Positions 36,876 through 50,500 of a DNA stretch of 64,000 nt are shown here, in pieces (position 1 is the stretch's first letter; every line of letters begins with the position of its first letter). The notes beneath the pieces are model-generated. The model saw only the letters and a program-made list of their open reading frames with translations, did no database searches and had not been told where the DNA came from. The translations under genes were made by a program, and so were the position numbers. Source of the stretch: Sympetrum striolatum (taxonomy: Eukaryota > Arthropoda > Insecta > Odonata > Libellulidae); contig OX388347.1 of assembly GCA_947579665.1 (NCBI GenBank), positions 23,676,562-23,740,561 on the forward strand, written 5' to 3'.

Positions 36876-38545
36876 AGGGAACATCGTTCTGATCTCTCGG
36901 TGAGGCTCCTAAAGACAACTTCCTCGCAATCTTCGTACCATTCCAGGCGGCTCTCCGCATGCTCATTAAATTCTTGTAACCACGTTTATCAACTGTTTGT
37001 GCGACAGTGTACGAGTCTGACATGCATCCGCGATCCCCTTTCCCTCGTCTATTCCATTGCGAACGTACACACCCAGCAAGCTGGATTCTCCGCGGGACGA
37101 GAGAATGACAAATGGCACCAAACAAGCGGCCAATTACAGCGATTACGCAGCAATTACCTATGCCAGCGAGGCCGTAACTAAATCCTATGCATCATTTACC
37201 CCATTTTTCCCGTTCCCGCCAATCCCTCACTCTCACCATCCAGCAATTCATTCCCGATCACCGCAGTGAAAAGAACGCAGGTTCAGGTAAATAAATTCGC
37301 CTTGTGAACTGATACACTTACTGCCGATAAATGACTATTAAGGCGAATGCTGGGGAAAAGGAACGAACCAAGCCAGTAGAAATTCATTATTCGAAGTTTC
37401 CAACACCAATATTCTATACAAGGTTTTCAGAGCATAATGTAAACATAAATATTACATTGAAAGTCATAAAGGTGACAATATCGAATGGTATTTGATGGAG
37501 AAAACCAAAATTACCCGTTACCCATGATCAGTACCTAAATACAACAAGGTGGGGCAGGTAAATGGGTTATGATGATATTTACTTCGATTAAAAGATTCTA
37601 GGAGAGCCAATTTTCTCCTCAACGCTCAGAAGACGATCTGACAAATTTTCTCCGAACACTATTGCATAGAAGTTAGATGTAGCACCTCCCAATTCAATCT
37701 TAAAAGTAATTTTATTAAAATTCCTTCCTCCAGCTCCCTTCTTTACAGAAGACGAATCCGCTCCCTTTTGCCATAAATTCGCCAGCTGAGAAAATATAAG
37801 AAAGGAAACTATTCATTCAGATCTCATCTCCATAAATAAAACATGTCAACTATACCGTATAAAAAGAAATTTTCATTATGGAATAAGTTAAATTCTCAAA
37901 ATTCAGCAGAATGCATACGTATCAGAGGCCCAGTGAAAGAATAAAATTAAAATAGATGAGTTATAAATTTCGGTAAGTCATAACACGATTACGACAAAAG
38001 CTCTAGAAAAACAGTCCCTGTGCAAGGGACGCACCCTTCCTGGCTCTAAATCGAACAGCAGATCGGAAGCAATGCGGAAGGTGAAAAAAATAATCTTCTC
38101 CTCGTAAACACACCCGATTTTTCATTTTTTTCCTCCTTTCTCGTGGATGAGAAATGCTTTCCGCCTCAACGCCGTCATAAGAGCGGTCACGCTGAAGCGG
38201 GCAAAGCCTCCTAGGACCATTAATTCGTGAATTTGGAGATGGAAGCGGACGAGTCACGGTCCGTGACGGCTAGGGACTTTTGAATCTGCTTCATCTAAAC
38301 GAGTTCGCCGCCTTAGATGCCTAAGCGCGGAATTAAAGAGATAACCATCGCATTATCGCGTTTCGAGAAATTACCGAGAGATTGGGATCAGGAAATGAGG
38401 TAAGGTCTTCTTCAAGCAGGACGACAAGAGATTTTCGTGTGTTACAAAAGGCATAACGAATAAGAGAGACAGGGGGGAGGTTTTGGATTACGACTCTTCC
38501 AGTCGTTAAGACGGCGTGTGAATATACTTATCTAACCTAAGGATG
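36876..38545. other. Mixed region with GC-richer spots at 36.9-37.3 and 38.0-38.5 kb
   Basis: The first spot has frames on both strands (98 codons minus at 36829-37125, 93 codons plus at 36900-37181). The second has one 84-codon minus frame with an Arg/Pro/Ser-rich translation. Purine skew is weak. No family is recognised. Confidence 0.35.
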
Positions 38546-41201
38546 ACGATCTGACACGATATTTAACCTACAAATATGTAAGTTTACGCTCTCCTATCTC
38601 AGCACCTCCCAATCGAGGGTATTAATCACGGCTAAATAAAGTCCTTAAATCTTCGGATGTGCGTGCAATTTTTTAATATGATACGGTCCATACTATACGA
38701 AGGTCCTTGTTTTTAAGTAAGACGTAACTGAAACCTCAGGAAACAAAACTTGAAAAATCGGACAAAAACGCCTCAATTTACAACGGTTTGTCAAATAATT
38801 TACTAAGTAGTGTTCAACTCAATCAACATTAATAACGCCAACATCGCTTTACCTTGTATCTTAACATTTCTCCTTAAAATTAAATAATTTTCGTAAGAAA
38901 TGAAATGGGAACGACTGGATTAAATATTCTGAACTGAACGACTATATTAAATTCTCTCTAAATTAGGATGTAAGATCCGTTTGTACTAATCCACTAAATG
39001 GAGGCCTATAAAACTAGAGTTACTTCTACTGATCAAGTGACTCAGTCTAAGATTATTTTCCTACTTTTCCTTCTGAAGAAAATTCTTCTTTGAATGACGG
39101 TAAGCAATGTCAAGACAATTAATACATTTTTTCCTCAGAGAGTTAACTAGTAATGATCTCAGACGTAATCTGAGTTAAGAGTAGTTCAAATAAGTTAAAT
39201 TTCGTTGATAACTTTAAATATAAGAATATAATAATTAACTCGGTTTCTAACTTGCTAAGGTTTTCCCGACTGCAATTACTCGAAATTTCATCAACACATC
39301 AATTTAGAATACTTTTCCATACAAAAGCAAACAAACGGCGGAAATTGCCCCTTTCCAGCTTCGTACACTTCATAGACTCAAAATAAATTAAGCCAGGAAA
39401 TTTGAAGTGTTATCCTTTCTACGTGGAAATTATACCAACGAAAATAAAAGAATTCCTTCTCTGATCGTTATATAACCATACGTTTTATTATACTTAAAAG
39501 GAAAGCAAAATTTTACGCACTCAGATTTACGCTATTCAAATGAGTTTTTCGTAATTAATGTTTAACAACCGTATCAAGATGGCAGCACCGGATTTCCGTA
39601 AATTACACTAGGTACCGAATTGCGTTTAAGTTGAATTTTTAGAAGACGGCCAAATCCGTGAATATTAAAGCTGCATTGAATTAAGTTGTAAAATATATCT
39701 ATTAAATTTTATCATCCATCTAAAAATATGAATTTATTGATAAGCATTACTATGCATTCTATCCGGAATAAAAGTTAAAATGTATCCTTTATAACCTCCA
39801 CATACACAACTTAATACAGGTGGAAGGATGTGCATGACTTCGTCAAATATTAAGGTTGAAGTTTAGAAGTGGATAATTTATAGATATCAAAATTAACTGA
39901 CTTCCATTATTAAAATGATCTGTTATTACCTCTAACGTAGCTTAATGAAATCGCTGCACATAAAAATTAATAGCTGACGGAAAAGCATATAAGTAACTCA
40001 ATTTCCCGTTATAAGACATTCGAATCTTAAATTTAGGAGATTAATACCTTAGCAGTGTATTCAAATAGCCTTAACAAGCCGAGTGATCTAAATCACTCTC
40101 TTGAATATCTAATCCACATCACATAAAGTCGGAATGGAATTTATTCCTTTGAAGAATACTGCCATAACTTCCGTTGACAGAATGTCTGATGGTTTTTAAA
40201 TACTTAATTAACTTCATATTTTATTTTATAATGCGTCCCAGATGTAGATCTGATATCAATGGGAATACATTCATTCAAATTATTCGCGGATATTTAATGT
40301 TTACGATTTCCTTTTTTCATTATGATTAATTTTAGAAAAATTGGTTCGATTAACTTCATCCGCAACTTTCTCTCGGACAACTCCGAGCAGGGGACATGTA
40401 AACCGCTTCACGGAGGAAAATTATCTACCATAGCAGGTGAAATTTCGGACCGCACAGCCGGTTCTCGGTGAATTTCTTGATATAATTTAAAAGTAAGACA
40501 CTCTACGGACGTCATGATTCATGACACCGTTTTTGAGACATCTTTAAGCTGAAATGTAATTTCTTAAAAAGAAAAAATATAATGGCACAATAACGCATGT
40601 GGCCCCTATAATTACGAGTCTTTCATGACGATAATTAAGTCGTAAGGGGCGAGGGATTGAGCAATAAAGCGAGCTATTGGCGGAACAATCTTCGAGATCG
40701 AGTGACCTAAAGGTGTGTTTTTGAATTTATTACGGGATGACAAGCAACTAAGGGTGCACAAAGTCGAGCGTTTGACGCGAATGAAGATGTTCTACGAGCG
40801 GTTATTCAGAAATTAGGAGGTAATTACCAAACGGAATCGATTGGATGGAGCGTTATTTAAATGCAAATTTTAATAGAATTTCAGAACTTCATGTCTTAGG
40901 TATGGCATCTAACGAAAAGTCCAAGTAAATTAATTTCAATTTCGATTTATTTCGTAATCAAATTTGATTGAAAAAACAAAATTTAAAGAGTGATTTCGTA
41001 AAATGAGGGAGAGCACAAACGTTCGAGAACTAGTTTTATAAGATATCTTTATGTACCTGATGGTGTTATGTTAAAGAACATTGAAGATGCCCTTCGTATG
41101 TACAAATATCTACTACTCCTACTAAGTATACTTTTACAGATATTTTCAAGTTATAAGATCTTCAAGAAAGAGTGAGAAGAGATTGACTGAAGACTATGTA
41201 G
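38546..41201. other. AT-rich stretch, no gene seen
   Basis: About 2.7 kb without an open frame of 60 codons or more. No repeat or RNA gene recognised. It ends at the candidate target-site duplication of the retrotransposon fragment. Confidence 0.5.
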
Positions 41202-41210
41202 GTTACCTTC

Positions 41211-41853
41211 TATAATAATAATAATATTTATTAATCCAGAGACATACATAGGCATGTATAGGACAAGTCAAACAACATATTCACAGACAGTCAATGCATA
41301 TTAAATAATAGAATACATAATGTACATAATAATTTAGGCATAATGAATAATAAAGTCAATACATAATGAATTACATTAACACATCACACTCAAAATACAT
41401 GATATCTAGTAGCAATATAGAGTTTAATCACACTTTTTTTTTTCAATCATAAATTCTTCTATGCTATAGAAAACTTTATCTGTTAAAAAAAATTAATTTT
41501 GTTTGAAAAGGCATTGGTATTACTCTCCTTTATTGCACTTGGTAAAGCATTATATATTCTAAGAGCCATTACCTGAAAGCTCCTTGCATATAGGCTAAGC
41601 CCGAGAGAAGGAGTTCTCAAAGACAACCTTCCTCTAGTGTCATGGGGATGTTCGATTCTGCCAAGTTCAAACTTACTTAAGTTCGATTTAACATACATGG
41701 CAGAAGCATAAATATAGGCTGAGGGCATTGTGAGAATCCCCAAGTGCTTAAAAAAGGGCCTACAAGATTGCCTTCTTCCTATCTTTGCAATTACTCTTAT
41801 AACCCTTTTTTGCAGTATAAAGATGGTTTTCCAATTAACAATTGACATTAACT
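41211..41853 (-). mobile_element. 5'-truncated non-LTR retrotransposon (LINE) fragment
   Basis: The minus strand carries the end of a reverse transcriptase ORF, about 210 nt of 3' UTR, an AATAAA motif and a TTA/TAT microsatellite tail ending at 41211, the arrangement expected of a LINE of the jockey/CR1 superfamily. GTTACCTTC (41202-41210) beside the tail and GTTACTTC (41854-41861) beside the truncated 5' end could be a target-site duplication that has since lost or gained one base. That would place the element at 41211-41853, about 640 bp. Only the C-terminal end of the ORF remains, so it is dead. The superfamily is judged from the C-terminal motif only; the clade is not certain. Confidence 0.8.
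41483..41848 (-). pseudogene. Reverse transcriptase C-terminal fragment, frameshifted
   Basis: The 121-residue frame holds the conserved block that follows the reverse transcriptase domain in jockey/CR1-type ORF2 proteins: FILQKRVIRVIAK, SCRPFFKHLGIL, a YIYASAMYV helix, HPHDTRGR, and LRIYNALPSAIK near the end. A complete ORF2 has several hundred more residues upstream; here a TAA two codons before the ATG marks where the 5' truncation meets flanking DNA. The frame stops at TAA (41483-41485) just after a run of eight T. The usual C-terminal tail seems to continue in another frame (FYSIEEFM within 41424-41484), so a one-base indel in that run is likely. Confidence 0.8.
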
Positions 41854-41861
41854 GTTACTTC

Positions 41862-42680
41862 GATGATAACACGAAATTGCCAGCTACGGTTATATGCTAG
41901 TTCGAAGTCTAACTTTCAACGTAAGAAATATTCACAATTGGAATCAATCTCACACATTTAAATCTTTCAAAACGGAAAAAAGAAAAAAATCACTCATTTT
42001 CCGAAGTAAAAACTGATACACAAGGTCTCTAAAAAAACCTAACTTAAACCCAGCGATTAATTTTTGATATCCTAAATAAGTATTTGATGGCTTATATATC
42101 AATCCATTAATACCTTTTAGATTGAACTATTTTAACCAACAGAGATTACAAATTATAATCAACTGATATCATTAATAGTGAATACAATTCGGCTTACTAA
42201 GTCATTTAACGACTGAGAACATAGCTTTGGGACAACCTATATATGTTAAAATATAGATGGCCATTAAGTGGAGATAACAAAGCAACGGAGGTCTAGCAAC
42301 CTACGAGGGCCTTCCGTCTCCCAAAAATAATTGGCGCAGAAAACGTGAAGACACGAACGTCTTTATAATTATGATATGACCGCATCATGGAGTTCATAGA
42401 CCAACACAGGTGAGATGATAGGTTGCGAAGTTATTGTAGGGTAGTATAGAAACAGCGAACGAAAAAAACGGAAAATCCTTACTTATCAACTTAAAGAGAA
42501 ATATATTCGGAAGAAAATTCTAAAAGATAAAATAAAGAAATTACTAATAGATGAGTCCATAAATTTAGTAAAAAAACTCTCATCGAACACGCTCTATTAT
42601 TTGCGGATCCACCCTGAAAATATAATAACAATATCAAGAATAATAAAGTTACGAAGTGCAACGTACGTAAAGGATGACAT
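41862..42680. other. AT-rich stretch, no gene seen
   Basis: No open frame of note; flanks the retrotransposon fragment on its truncated side. Confidence 0.5.
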
Positions 42681-43202
42681 TCAACGTCGCGTGAGAAATT
42701 TCAATGGCTGAACAAGAGAATCGCGCCCTACCGAATCCATCAGATTCGGCGCAGCCTCCGAAGACTCGATAACTGAATCCGAACTGGTGAATGGGATTTT
42801 TTCGAAGTTCTGAGAGCAGCGTGGGAGCGAGATTGAAAGGCAAGAGAGGGAAATCAGTCTACGGGAAGAGATGCGGTTGAGAGGAGGAGAAAGAGATGAA
42901 AATATGGAGGGAGCCCCAGAGGGCGATGGCCCTTCTCTTGGGGAGAGAGGAAGGGGTTTTGTGGGAACGCCGACAGCGACGGCGGAGCCACCTGTTGGCG
43001 ATTGAACGGTTATTCCCGATGGACGGAATAGGGGAAGGGTAGGGCCCTCGCGGGGGGGTCCGATGCGGGTGTTAGTGCAATGGAGAGCACCTGCTCCTCC
43101 GAGAGGTGCCTCGAGAAAAGCGGCGCCGGGCACCTGCGCCTCGAGAAAACGGATCAACTTCCATAAAGAGAAGAACGCTAAAAGAAGAATTTCTTGTTGC
43201 AT
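42681..43202 (-). CDS. Longest ATG-started frame on the minus strand, in a GC-rich patch; doubtful
   Basis: This 173-codon frame starts at a true ATG with a hydrophobic segment (MQQEILLLAFFSLWKLIRFL) that could pass for a signal anchor. It then becomes Pro/Ser/Gly/Leu-rich (for example GVPTKPLPLSPREGPSPSG). The minus strand is pyrimidine-rich over most of the span, which suppresses stop codons, and an imperfect repeat (TTCTCGAGGCGC and TTCTCGAGGCAC) encodes FLEAQVPG and FLEAPLGG. No family is recognised. A GC-rich regulatory or untranslated segment is more likely than a gene. Confidence 0.15.
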   Translation of the reverse strand: MQQEILLLAFFSLWKLIRFLEAQVPGAAFLEAPLGGAGALHCTNTRIGPPREGPTLPLFRPSGITVQSPTGGSAVAVGVPTKPLPLSPREGPSPSGAPSIFSSLSPPLNRISSRRLISLSCLSISLPRCSQNFEKIPFTSSDSVIESSEAAPNLMDSVGRDSLVQPLKFLTRR

Positions 43203-44591
43203 ACTTTATTTTCAGAACTTGATTCCTCGTCCTCGCTAATTAACTTCGTAAGCCTTCAAGTCAGAAGATGATAATAAATAAAACAAAATAATGAGAAAAT
43301 GGCCAAGGCGCCGAAAATGAGCCATATTAAGGGCAAAGGAGAGTGCATGAGATGAGGCGATAATGGAAAGTAATACATTTTCATACATACAGCAATGAGT
43401 AGCAAAAGAAATAGTACCCAGTCTACCTATGGACGGATGCATTTGCATTAAAGACTTTCTTTAGTAAATATATTTTTAAGTACTTCTGGGTATTCCGTTG
43501 GTACTTCCGAAAAATATCTTGAAAATTCTCGAGAGCACATGTACCTAATTTGCAACTTAGCAAAGCTAACCATAAAAATTAGGAAAACGTCCCACAATTC
43601 TTTTCTGTGCCACGATAACAACAGCAATCAAAAACAATCCTCTGCATCTGATTGATGTGAATACTTATATAAAGAAACTGTCCACTGATTTTAAATATAA
43701 CATAGTTATTTTTTTGAATGTACTGAGGCATTATACATCATTGATCGAGTAAAATACTCATAAGTAAGTCCCCTATTAGTGTTATAGATAGAGTTATGTA
43801 GGAATGTCGAAAAAGAAAGATCGCACAGAATTATTTGAAACACTGTCAGAAATAACCAATAACTATAAAAAAATTAATGTCCAAATAAAGATTCACTTCA
43901 AAATCATGTAAATCATCTGATTCAAGAAATATTCTCCTATCTGAGGCAGGAAGTAAAACAAACGATAAGTCATAAGATTTATCGATAAGATGCTATTATT
44001 AGATAATATAGATAATATATTTTATAAGATTATTGGAAATATAGGTAACGTATAAAAATTAATTCACAAAGAAAATAAAATTGAAAGTCAAGTAATAAAA
44101 TAAGTTTATCATTCCTTGTATGAAAATGTTCTGCATCCGTTTGGACTAACTTGGATGGAATAGCATTTATTTTAACGAGCAACAGTTGTAACTCAAATTT
44201 AAAATCAATCGCTTTATTGCAATGATATAAAATACTAATAGGTATATCTTATTTCACTGAAAATAATTCAGCAACACTTTCATAGTACTGAGCAGCAAGA
44301 GGAACAGGAAAACAAAAATATTACAAAATAAAAAAGTTGAAAACATGCCATTCATCTCAAAACTCGTATTTGAAACCACTGCAGATGCTGTCCTCCAACT
44401 CCGTCGTTAATAGGTATAAATAGATTAAGTAGCGGAAAAAAATAAGTATCTTAATGAATAAAAATAATCTTTCGACAATCAAACGAAATTAAAAACCCAA
44501 GCACAGATATCATTAGTATATAATATATTTTCATTAATGTTTTCCTTTCCCATCTTCACACAAAAAGAAAAAACTTCATTAAAATACAGAC
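43203..44591. other. AT-rich stretch, no gene seen
   Basis: One 70-codon minus frame at 43236-43448, unrecognised. If the exon at 44592-44742 is real, this would be part of its downstream intron. Confidence 0.45.
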
Positions 44592-44742
44592 CTTGAACTC
44601 TGGGTCATCTTCCTCCTCCTCATCCTTGACGGGACAAGCCGCGACATCAGTCCCCGACGGCACCTTCCGAACGAACACTTTGGCGCGGGAATAATGGAGC
44701 AAGCTCTCCCGGGCGCGGCAGAGTCGCTCCCGAATGCAGCTT
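44592..44742 (-). CDS. Probable internal coding exon, gene not recognised
   Basis: On the minus strand a 151-nt segment is bounded by a pyrimidine-containing acceptor ending CCCTGCAG (just above 44742) and a donor TTCAAG|GTCTGT (at 44592). It begins with the last base of a split codon and then has 50 complete codons to the donor. The peptide is varied: CIRERLCRARESLLHY, SRAKVFVRKVPSG, then an acidic end KDEEEEDDPEFK. This pattern, an ordered basic part followed by an acidic linker, is protein-like. The segment is GC-richer than its neighbours and its reading frame stays open only a little beyond the boundaries. I cannot name the family. Single exons predicted by eye can be wrong. Confidence 0.42.
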
Positions 44743-46200
44743 CTGCAGGGCACTGGTCCATGGAAAAGGTCAAGGGCAACAGATTAGTCACGGAAGGTGA
44801 AGACAGAGAAAATGTAGAAACATGAGAGCAGTGACTATTAGGGAAACGGAAGAAGACGACGGCGAAAACATTTGGACTCGAAAATTCTCATTCAATGCTA
44901 ATTCGGCCAAGTATCAAATTAGGTGAAAATTCTCGCTTCGAGAATTCTCTCGCTTTTAACCATCAACGTCAGAATTAGAGTGATGGCGAATTTAAGGCTG
45001 AGAATTTGTAATCATAATTTGAAACAGTCTTTCTTTGTATTCTCGCGAAGCGATAAATTACCCAAAAGCATTTCAGTCAAGGCAGACAACTTTTCGTTAA
45101 GATAAGATTGAAGTGATCGACCTTCTACTAAAATGCACAACAATGACATAAATGATGCTTTCCGATGACAAAAAAATTGTTAGAAAAAAATTAATCAAAC
45201 CGGCTTTACATTTAGAAATAAATATTCTAATATGACGAGGCCACGTCTAATTTTTGAATAATGCATTAAAAATTAATTACATCATCTTTTATTTTCCATA
45301 ATTTAATCGCATAGAAGAGAAGCGGAGTATATTTAAATTAAAACTTCAAGGGGAAATTACAAATTAACGACGAAAGTTAATACAAAAAACACTAAACTAA
45401 CAAAATAGATTCAATAGCAGAAATAAAATATGCAATAAAATAGAAAAGGAATAATGGTGACATACAATTAACAAAAAGTAAGCTTATTTCAAATACGATG
45501 TGAACGATAAAATGTAAAAAAAAATCATCCGGTATTATAAATTGTATACATATACACCTTTTAAAAATATTACATATATAAATTACGGGGCACAAATCAA
45601 AAAGAAAAATTCATCTATTTAGAATCATATTTGACGTACCAAACATTTATTTGACAGCCCAAAGAGAGGAATTACTACCACATGAAAATTACATCCATTG
45701 GGAGCGCCCTTATTTAAAAAATGTCCAGTGAATACATAAACGTCACCTTTTGTCCGTAAACTGATTTGCATAGATATTGGATGAGCTAACTTTCAGATTG
45801 GAATCAGTTTCATTAAAAATGAGAGTAAAATAACAAACAACGAAGGATTTATATATTTAGTTATCCTAAGCAACAATGTTTAGTTATCCATCTTGGAAGA
45901 AAATAAATCTCATTTTCTTAACGTTCCGAGGGAGGATCTGACATGATTACAGCGAATTAACCGGCAAGATGACAAATATCATGTCACTTGATCGTGACAA
46001 GAACAAAAAAGATACATCTATGGTCAATCAATCAGACAACTTGGAGTTCATTATGTAAATTCTGCGCTAGGATTTTAATCGACACTAAGGTAAGGATTCA
46101 ATAACTTGGAATATTAAACTTTTCCCGAAGCTGAGCGACAGAGGAAAAACTCGTCCATCACCGATTCTCGCACCTTAACAAATCAAGCTGAAAAAACGAT
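44743..46200. other. AT-rich stretch, no gene seen
   Basis: Would be upstream intron or flank of the candidate exon. Frames of 60-67 codons, for example 44923-45105 plus and 45392-45595 minus, are unrecognised. Confidence 0.45.
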
Positions 46201-47200
46201 AACGTCGTATTCAAATTTTTCCGATGAAATATGACTCGCAACAACATAAACTCGCACTTTCCTCCGGCGAAACAAATTACCCTCCTCAACACCTCCCATT
46301 ATTTCACGCTCTAACGTCGAAGGCGACGCCTAAAAAGGAGTCTATTAGAGGAAATCGGTCTCCTTCGCAGCATCCCGGCAACACACGACGTCTCCGGGAG
46401 CGAAAAATTTAATCGAAACTCGGGGTGGGCGTAATCACGTAAGAGTCAAAGGTTTTCCAGCGTAATGAAGCGCGGTGTAAAGCAAACCTTTTGTGTTCGG
46501 AGAGGCCATCCGTGGCGGTCACGACCGACAAAGGCAAAGCGGTTAGGAGGGAGGAGGCCTAAGAGAGCGTGCGGCTTTTAACTATTCCGACAGCAAAGCT
46601 ATGTTTTTCCTACGCTTTCAAGACAAATACCTTTACTCAGCAAACCACCAACGAAGAGGAACTCCGCGGGATAAGTTCGATAAAAAACGACTCGTGCTCT
46701 CCCTCTATAAGGGCTTTCTCTCCGTGCGACGGAAGAATCCGCAAAACGAAACAATCCGCAATTTTTTGGCGGTCTACGAGGGCGAAGGCATAGACCTCTT
46801 TGGTGGACGTCGAAGAAACAGTAAAGGCCCTCCTCGAAGGATTAAGGAGGCCGCAAGATAAATGCGAAAGGCGAATAGGGAACGGAAATAATGCGGGGAA
46901 AGAACGATCCCTAGTGGAAATCGGTAAAGTCTTAGAAAACCGCTAAAACCTCAAGGCGATCCCCATTTTCAGCTTTTCTTCCCATCCGGAGACAGCATCA
47001 GAGATTCTCCAGGGAGATTCCCCAGCACCCAGTTATTATCATGCTCCCGGGCCTTATCCCACAAAACCTCTTCCCTTATGCCATTTCCTCCCACGCTGCA
47101 TCAAGAGAAGACCGCAAGCCATTGGTGGTTTGTCCGCGAGGTTAAGAGGGTTACGGAGAGGTAGGCGATTCCCGAGAGGATTGTTTAGGAGCAAAATCGT
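46201..47200. other. Extended GC-richer region
   Basis: About 1 kb of CpG-containing sequence. Two overlapping plus frames (74 and 86 codons, 46569-46861) are basic and unrecognised. A pyrimidine-rich spot lies at 46970-47110. No gene is supported, though this is among the longer GC-rich tracts in the window. Confidence 0.35.
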
Positions 47201-49905
47201 TACAATTCGACATACAACCAACCTCAGTGTAAGATTGGTACGTTGTGTAATACGAGTAAAATGTGAATTATAGGTAGAAAATTGATGAATTTACGCTAAA
47301 TTCATGAAAGGTTTCCAAATATAATTTATTGTTAGAAGGATAGTTTTCCAGCAACAATACCTTGGACTAATTAGTCAGCAGTACTAAAATCAGGCATTTA
47401 TTTAAACCATATCACAGGAGGACTTTTAAGTGTTTTTACTTCGTTGGAACTTATAATAGGGGTGAGTTGAAGTAGAAAAAGAGCTTTAAATGAGTGAAAT
47501 TAATGGAAATATCTTTTGTATAATGTAATTGTAATGGGCTACCGAATACCCTGAGAATTAACTTCTCAAAATAATGTCAATATGGGAACAGCATTCTCTT
47601 TACAATACGCTTTGCACGAATACAGCAAACTTTATATCACAATACTATCAGGCAGATACTAACTAAGAGAAATAAAAGAGGAAAAAAGCGTGATACATCC
47701 CCACTTGTCAGATTCCTCCAGCAATAATAGAACTCCAAAAGATTCTTAACAAAAGCTACTAGTCAAGGAATAAAAATAACACCACCACAAACGTCGAGCG
47801 GAATTCACTCTTAAAATCGATCTCTGAAGCTTGTTTAAGAAAATAAAACGCTAAACAAGCAAAATTATGAAAAATATTAGAACGGAACATGATTGTTGAT
47901 TGATATAAATAAATATACTAAACGGAAATTTCACTAGATATATTAGTAAAACATCCTGATAATTAACATCATCATCTAAACTGATAATTTTTGACAGCTC
48001 ATACATACTTTTACAATTCAACTACGATTACCGAAGCTAATGATTATAAAGTATGCTTAAGGAAAGACCATAGCAAAACCAATCTTTTTACTTGAAATAT
48101 TCTTCGATTCCAGCAGGTAGAGACTACAGTAAAGCTCATTCCTAAAGTAAAGATGGTCAGAAAAAACATGGCGAGAAACTTCCTTGGAGCGGCGGCCACC
48201 TTGAGACTGATTTATTAAACTCATGACCTCAGGGCTCGATCCCAACCATCGAAATAAATAAGACAGTAAAGGAATAAGTAGCAGGAAGCAGCACGAAACA
48301 ATATCGACAAAATCTCGCGATTGTCCTGTAGACAAGCGATTCCTTCTAACCTACCCCTCGCTACCGAAGCGGGCACCTTGTTAGTAATTTTTTCCCAACG
48401 CCGTGCATATCTCCTCATATTAATCGTGAAGGGCAATAGGCGGGTCCTTATTCTTTCTTCATGGAAGGCACCCAGCTTCCCGAAACCGGTGGTATCAGCG
48501 AGAACGTGATCGCACCAACAAAGTAGCTCTCCTTTTATCTGCTATCGCGCAAGAAAGACAGCTGTAGAGGCATATCGCAGATTAAACACAGCTATTCACG
48601 GTAAAATCTTCCTTCTTGTGCGATATTTTGATATTTAAACATGTTACCGGCATTTCTGCAACCATAGGAAAATAGAAAATGTATTTACTAATACTGTATT
48701 CCTACCAAATATATTTTTATCGGTAAAAAGCAAATTTAATAGATAGCTTTTTCATCCTGAAAAAATTTGCTGTGTTCACAAAATTTTGAATTTCTCGTAT
48801 TATACACATAAAAATATGTAAAATACGGGGTCCTAGTACTATTACATCTAAGTGGTGAGTCTTCACTGGAAAAACCTTTCAAAATAGCTATATTTAACAA
48901 CTTTCGCAAAAAAATTTCTTTGATAAGTTTTACTCGTACTTAAGCGTCCCTTGCCTAATGATAATGTTAACCAATGCTGAGCCCGAGATTTTCATCAAAT
49001 ACTAATTAGGAATAGCAGCTACAAGAATAGTTATACAGAAAAAAAACATTTACCATACCCAAAGGATTCAGTAATAAAATCATTCATTCATTAGGTCATT
49101 TCATGCAAGTTGAATGAAGATAATATTTGGAAAGTATTCTGGGAGTTACATAAAAAGATTTTCGGGGATGATCTTTAGGACACATTGCCTAACTTGAGAA
49201 AAAAATGTGCTATCAATTAATTAAATGGATATTAATAATGATAGAATGCTATCATAGATTTAAGTTGTTTTCAGATTTCTGAAACGAAGAGTTTTGAGGA
49301 TAAATGCAGAGCATCAGAGCTAACGCTTCCGCCAGATAATTAAAAACGAAAAACTGAACCATGTTAGGGGCCCCCTATTTTTCAGGTGAATATTAAAGTC
49401 GACAAGAATGAGGTGATTATCAATTAAATAAGAGGGTAATTTTATACTGTTTTAACCTAAAGCAGAAACAGAGATCGCGTATTTACTAAATAATGAGAGA
49501 AAGGCCTTCAACCAATTTTTGACAAATGAACTGAGGTAATTTACTAACATAAAATTTAAGAATTAAAAGTTATGTTTAATGTTAAAGACTTAATATAATC
49601 GTTAACTTAAATCAGAGTAAAATCGTTTATACATAATAATGATGATGATGATGATTTCAAACATACAAAGAAGATGGTTTTGTATTGACATTTAAAGAAC
49701 TTGATAATATATTTTGAAAATATATCCAAAATATTTAGGTTAGAGTTTTATTTCTTTCTGGTATGAAAGAAAAAGATTTCAATAATAATCAATGATAATG
49801 AACCTCTCATAATCCCTGAATATGATATTAATCGATGTAGATCACTAGCATACTGCTCTTTAAAATTGCATTCCATCCCTGAAAGGATGACAATATGATT
49901 TGAGA
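47201..49905. other. Mostly AT-rich; short GAT microsatellite
   Basis: Includes five GAT units at 49641-49655. Overlapping frames at 48057-48509 (62-92 codons, both strands) sit in a slightly GC-richer spot and are unrecognised. Confidence 0.45.
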
Positions 49906-50500
49906 ACATTAAAAGTAATAATTCATTAATTTCGGAGCAGATTCAACCCAACGAGTGCAATCCACTTTCAATTTAGGCAGATAGCTAGTATTTGAATCTC
50001 CGATTTGATTATTCGTTGTATGAGTTCCTGCAGCTCCCATTTGCCCCGGAGGAACTTGCTGCCAACGCCTCCCTATACCACCGGACTGGATGAAGGAACC
50101 AGGACGCGGATGAAAAAGAGGGAGGGACGGGATGAAGCTATATCTGACCACGGCCATCGCGGGAATGAGTAACGAGAGGGAATAGCGCAGGCTGGATCTT
50201 CAACCGGGTGAAATATGCACAGGACTGGCGGCAATTACGGGTGAGGCGAGAGATTCAGCATAAAGGGTGATGCTATCGAAAATATAACTCAAGGCTTGGA
50301 AAGCATCCCTCGACCTCTGAGATTCGGGTGCCACAACCCTTCCCACTCCCACGAGAGATCTTTCCTCCGACTCAGATGCCGGGGGAGGTTCCAAGGAGTG
50401 ACCGAAGCCCTACTGCTTTTCTATCTCGCCTGTCAGTACCGGAAGCCCGGTAGTTATCGCCTCACCGCGAGTAGAGTAACAACCGAAATGCTTTAAAACC
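49906..50500. other. GC-rich patch
   Basis: A minus frame of 82 codons (49909-50157) starts at an ATG in a good initiation context (GCGATGG) but shows no family motif. A second minus frame of 64 codons (50200-50394) and a plus frame of 66 codons (50296-50496) overlap each other. No splice sites stand out. Confidence 0.3.
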
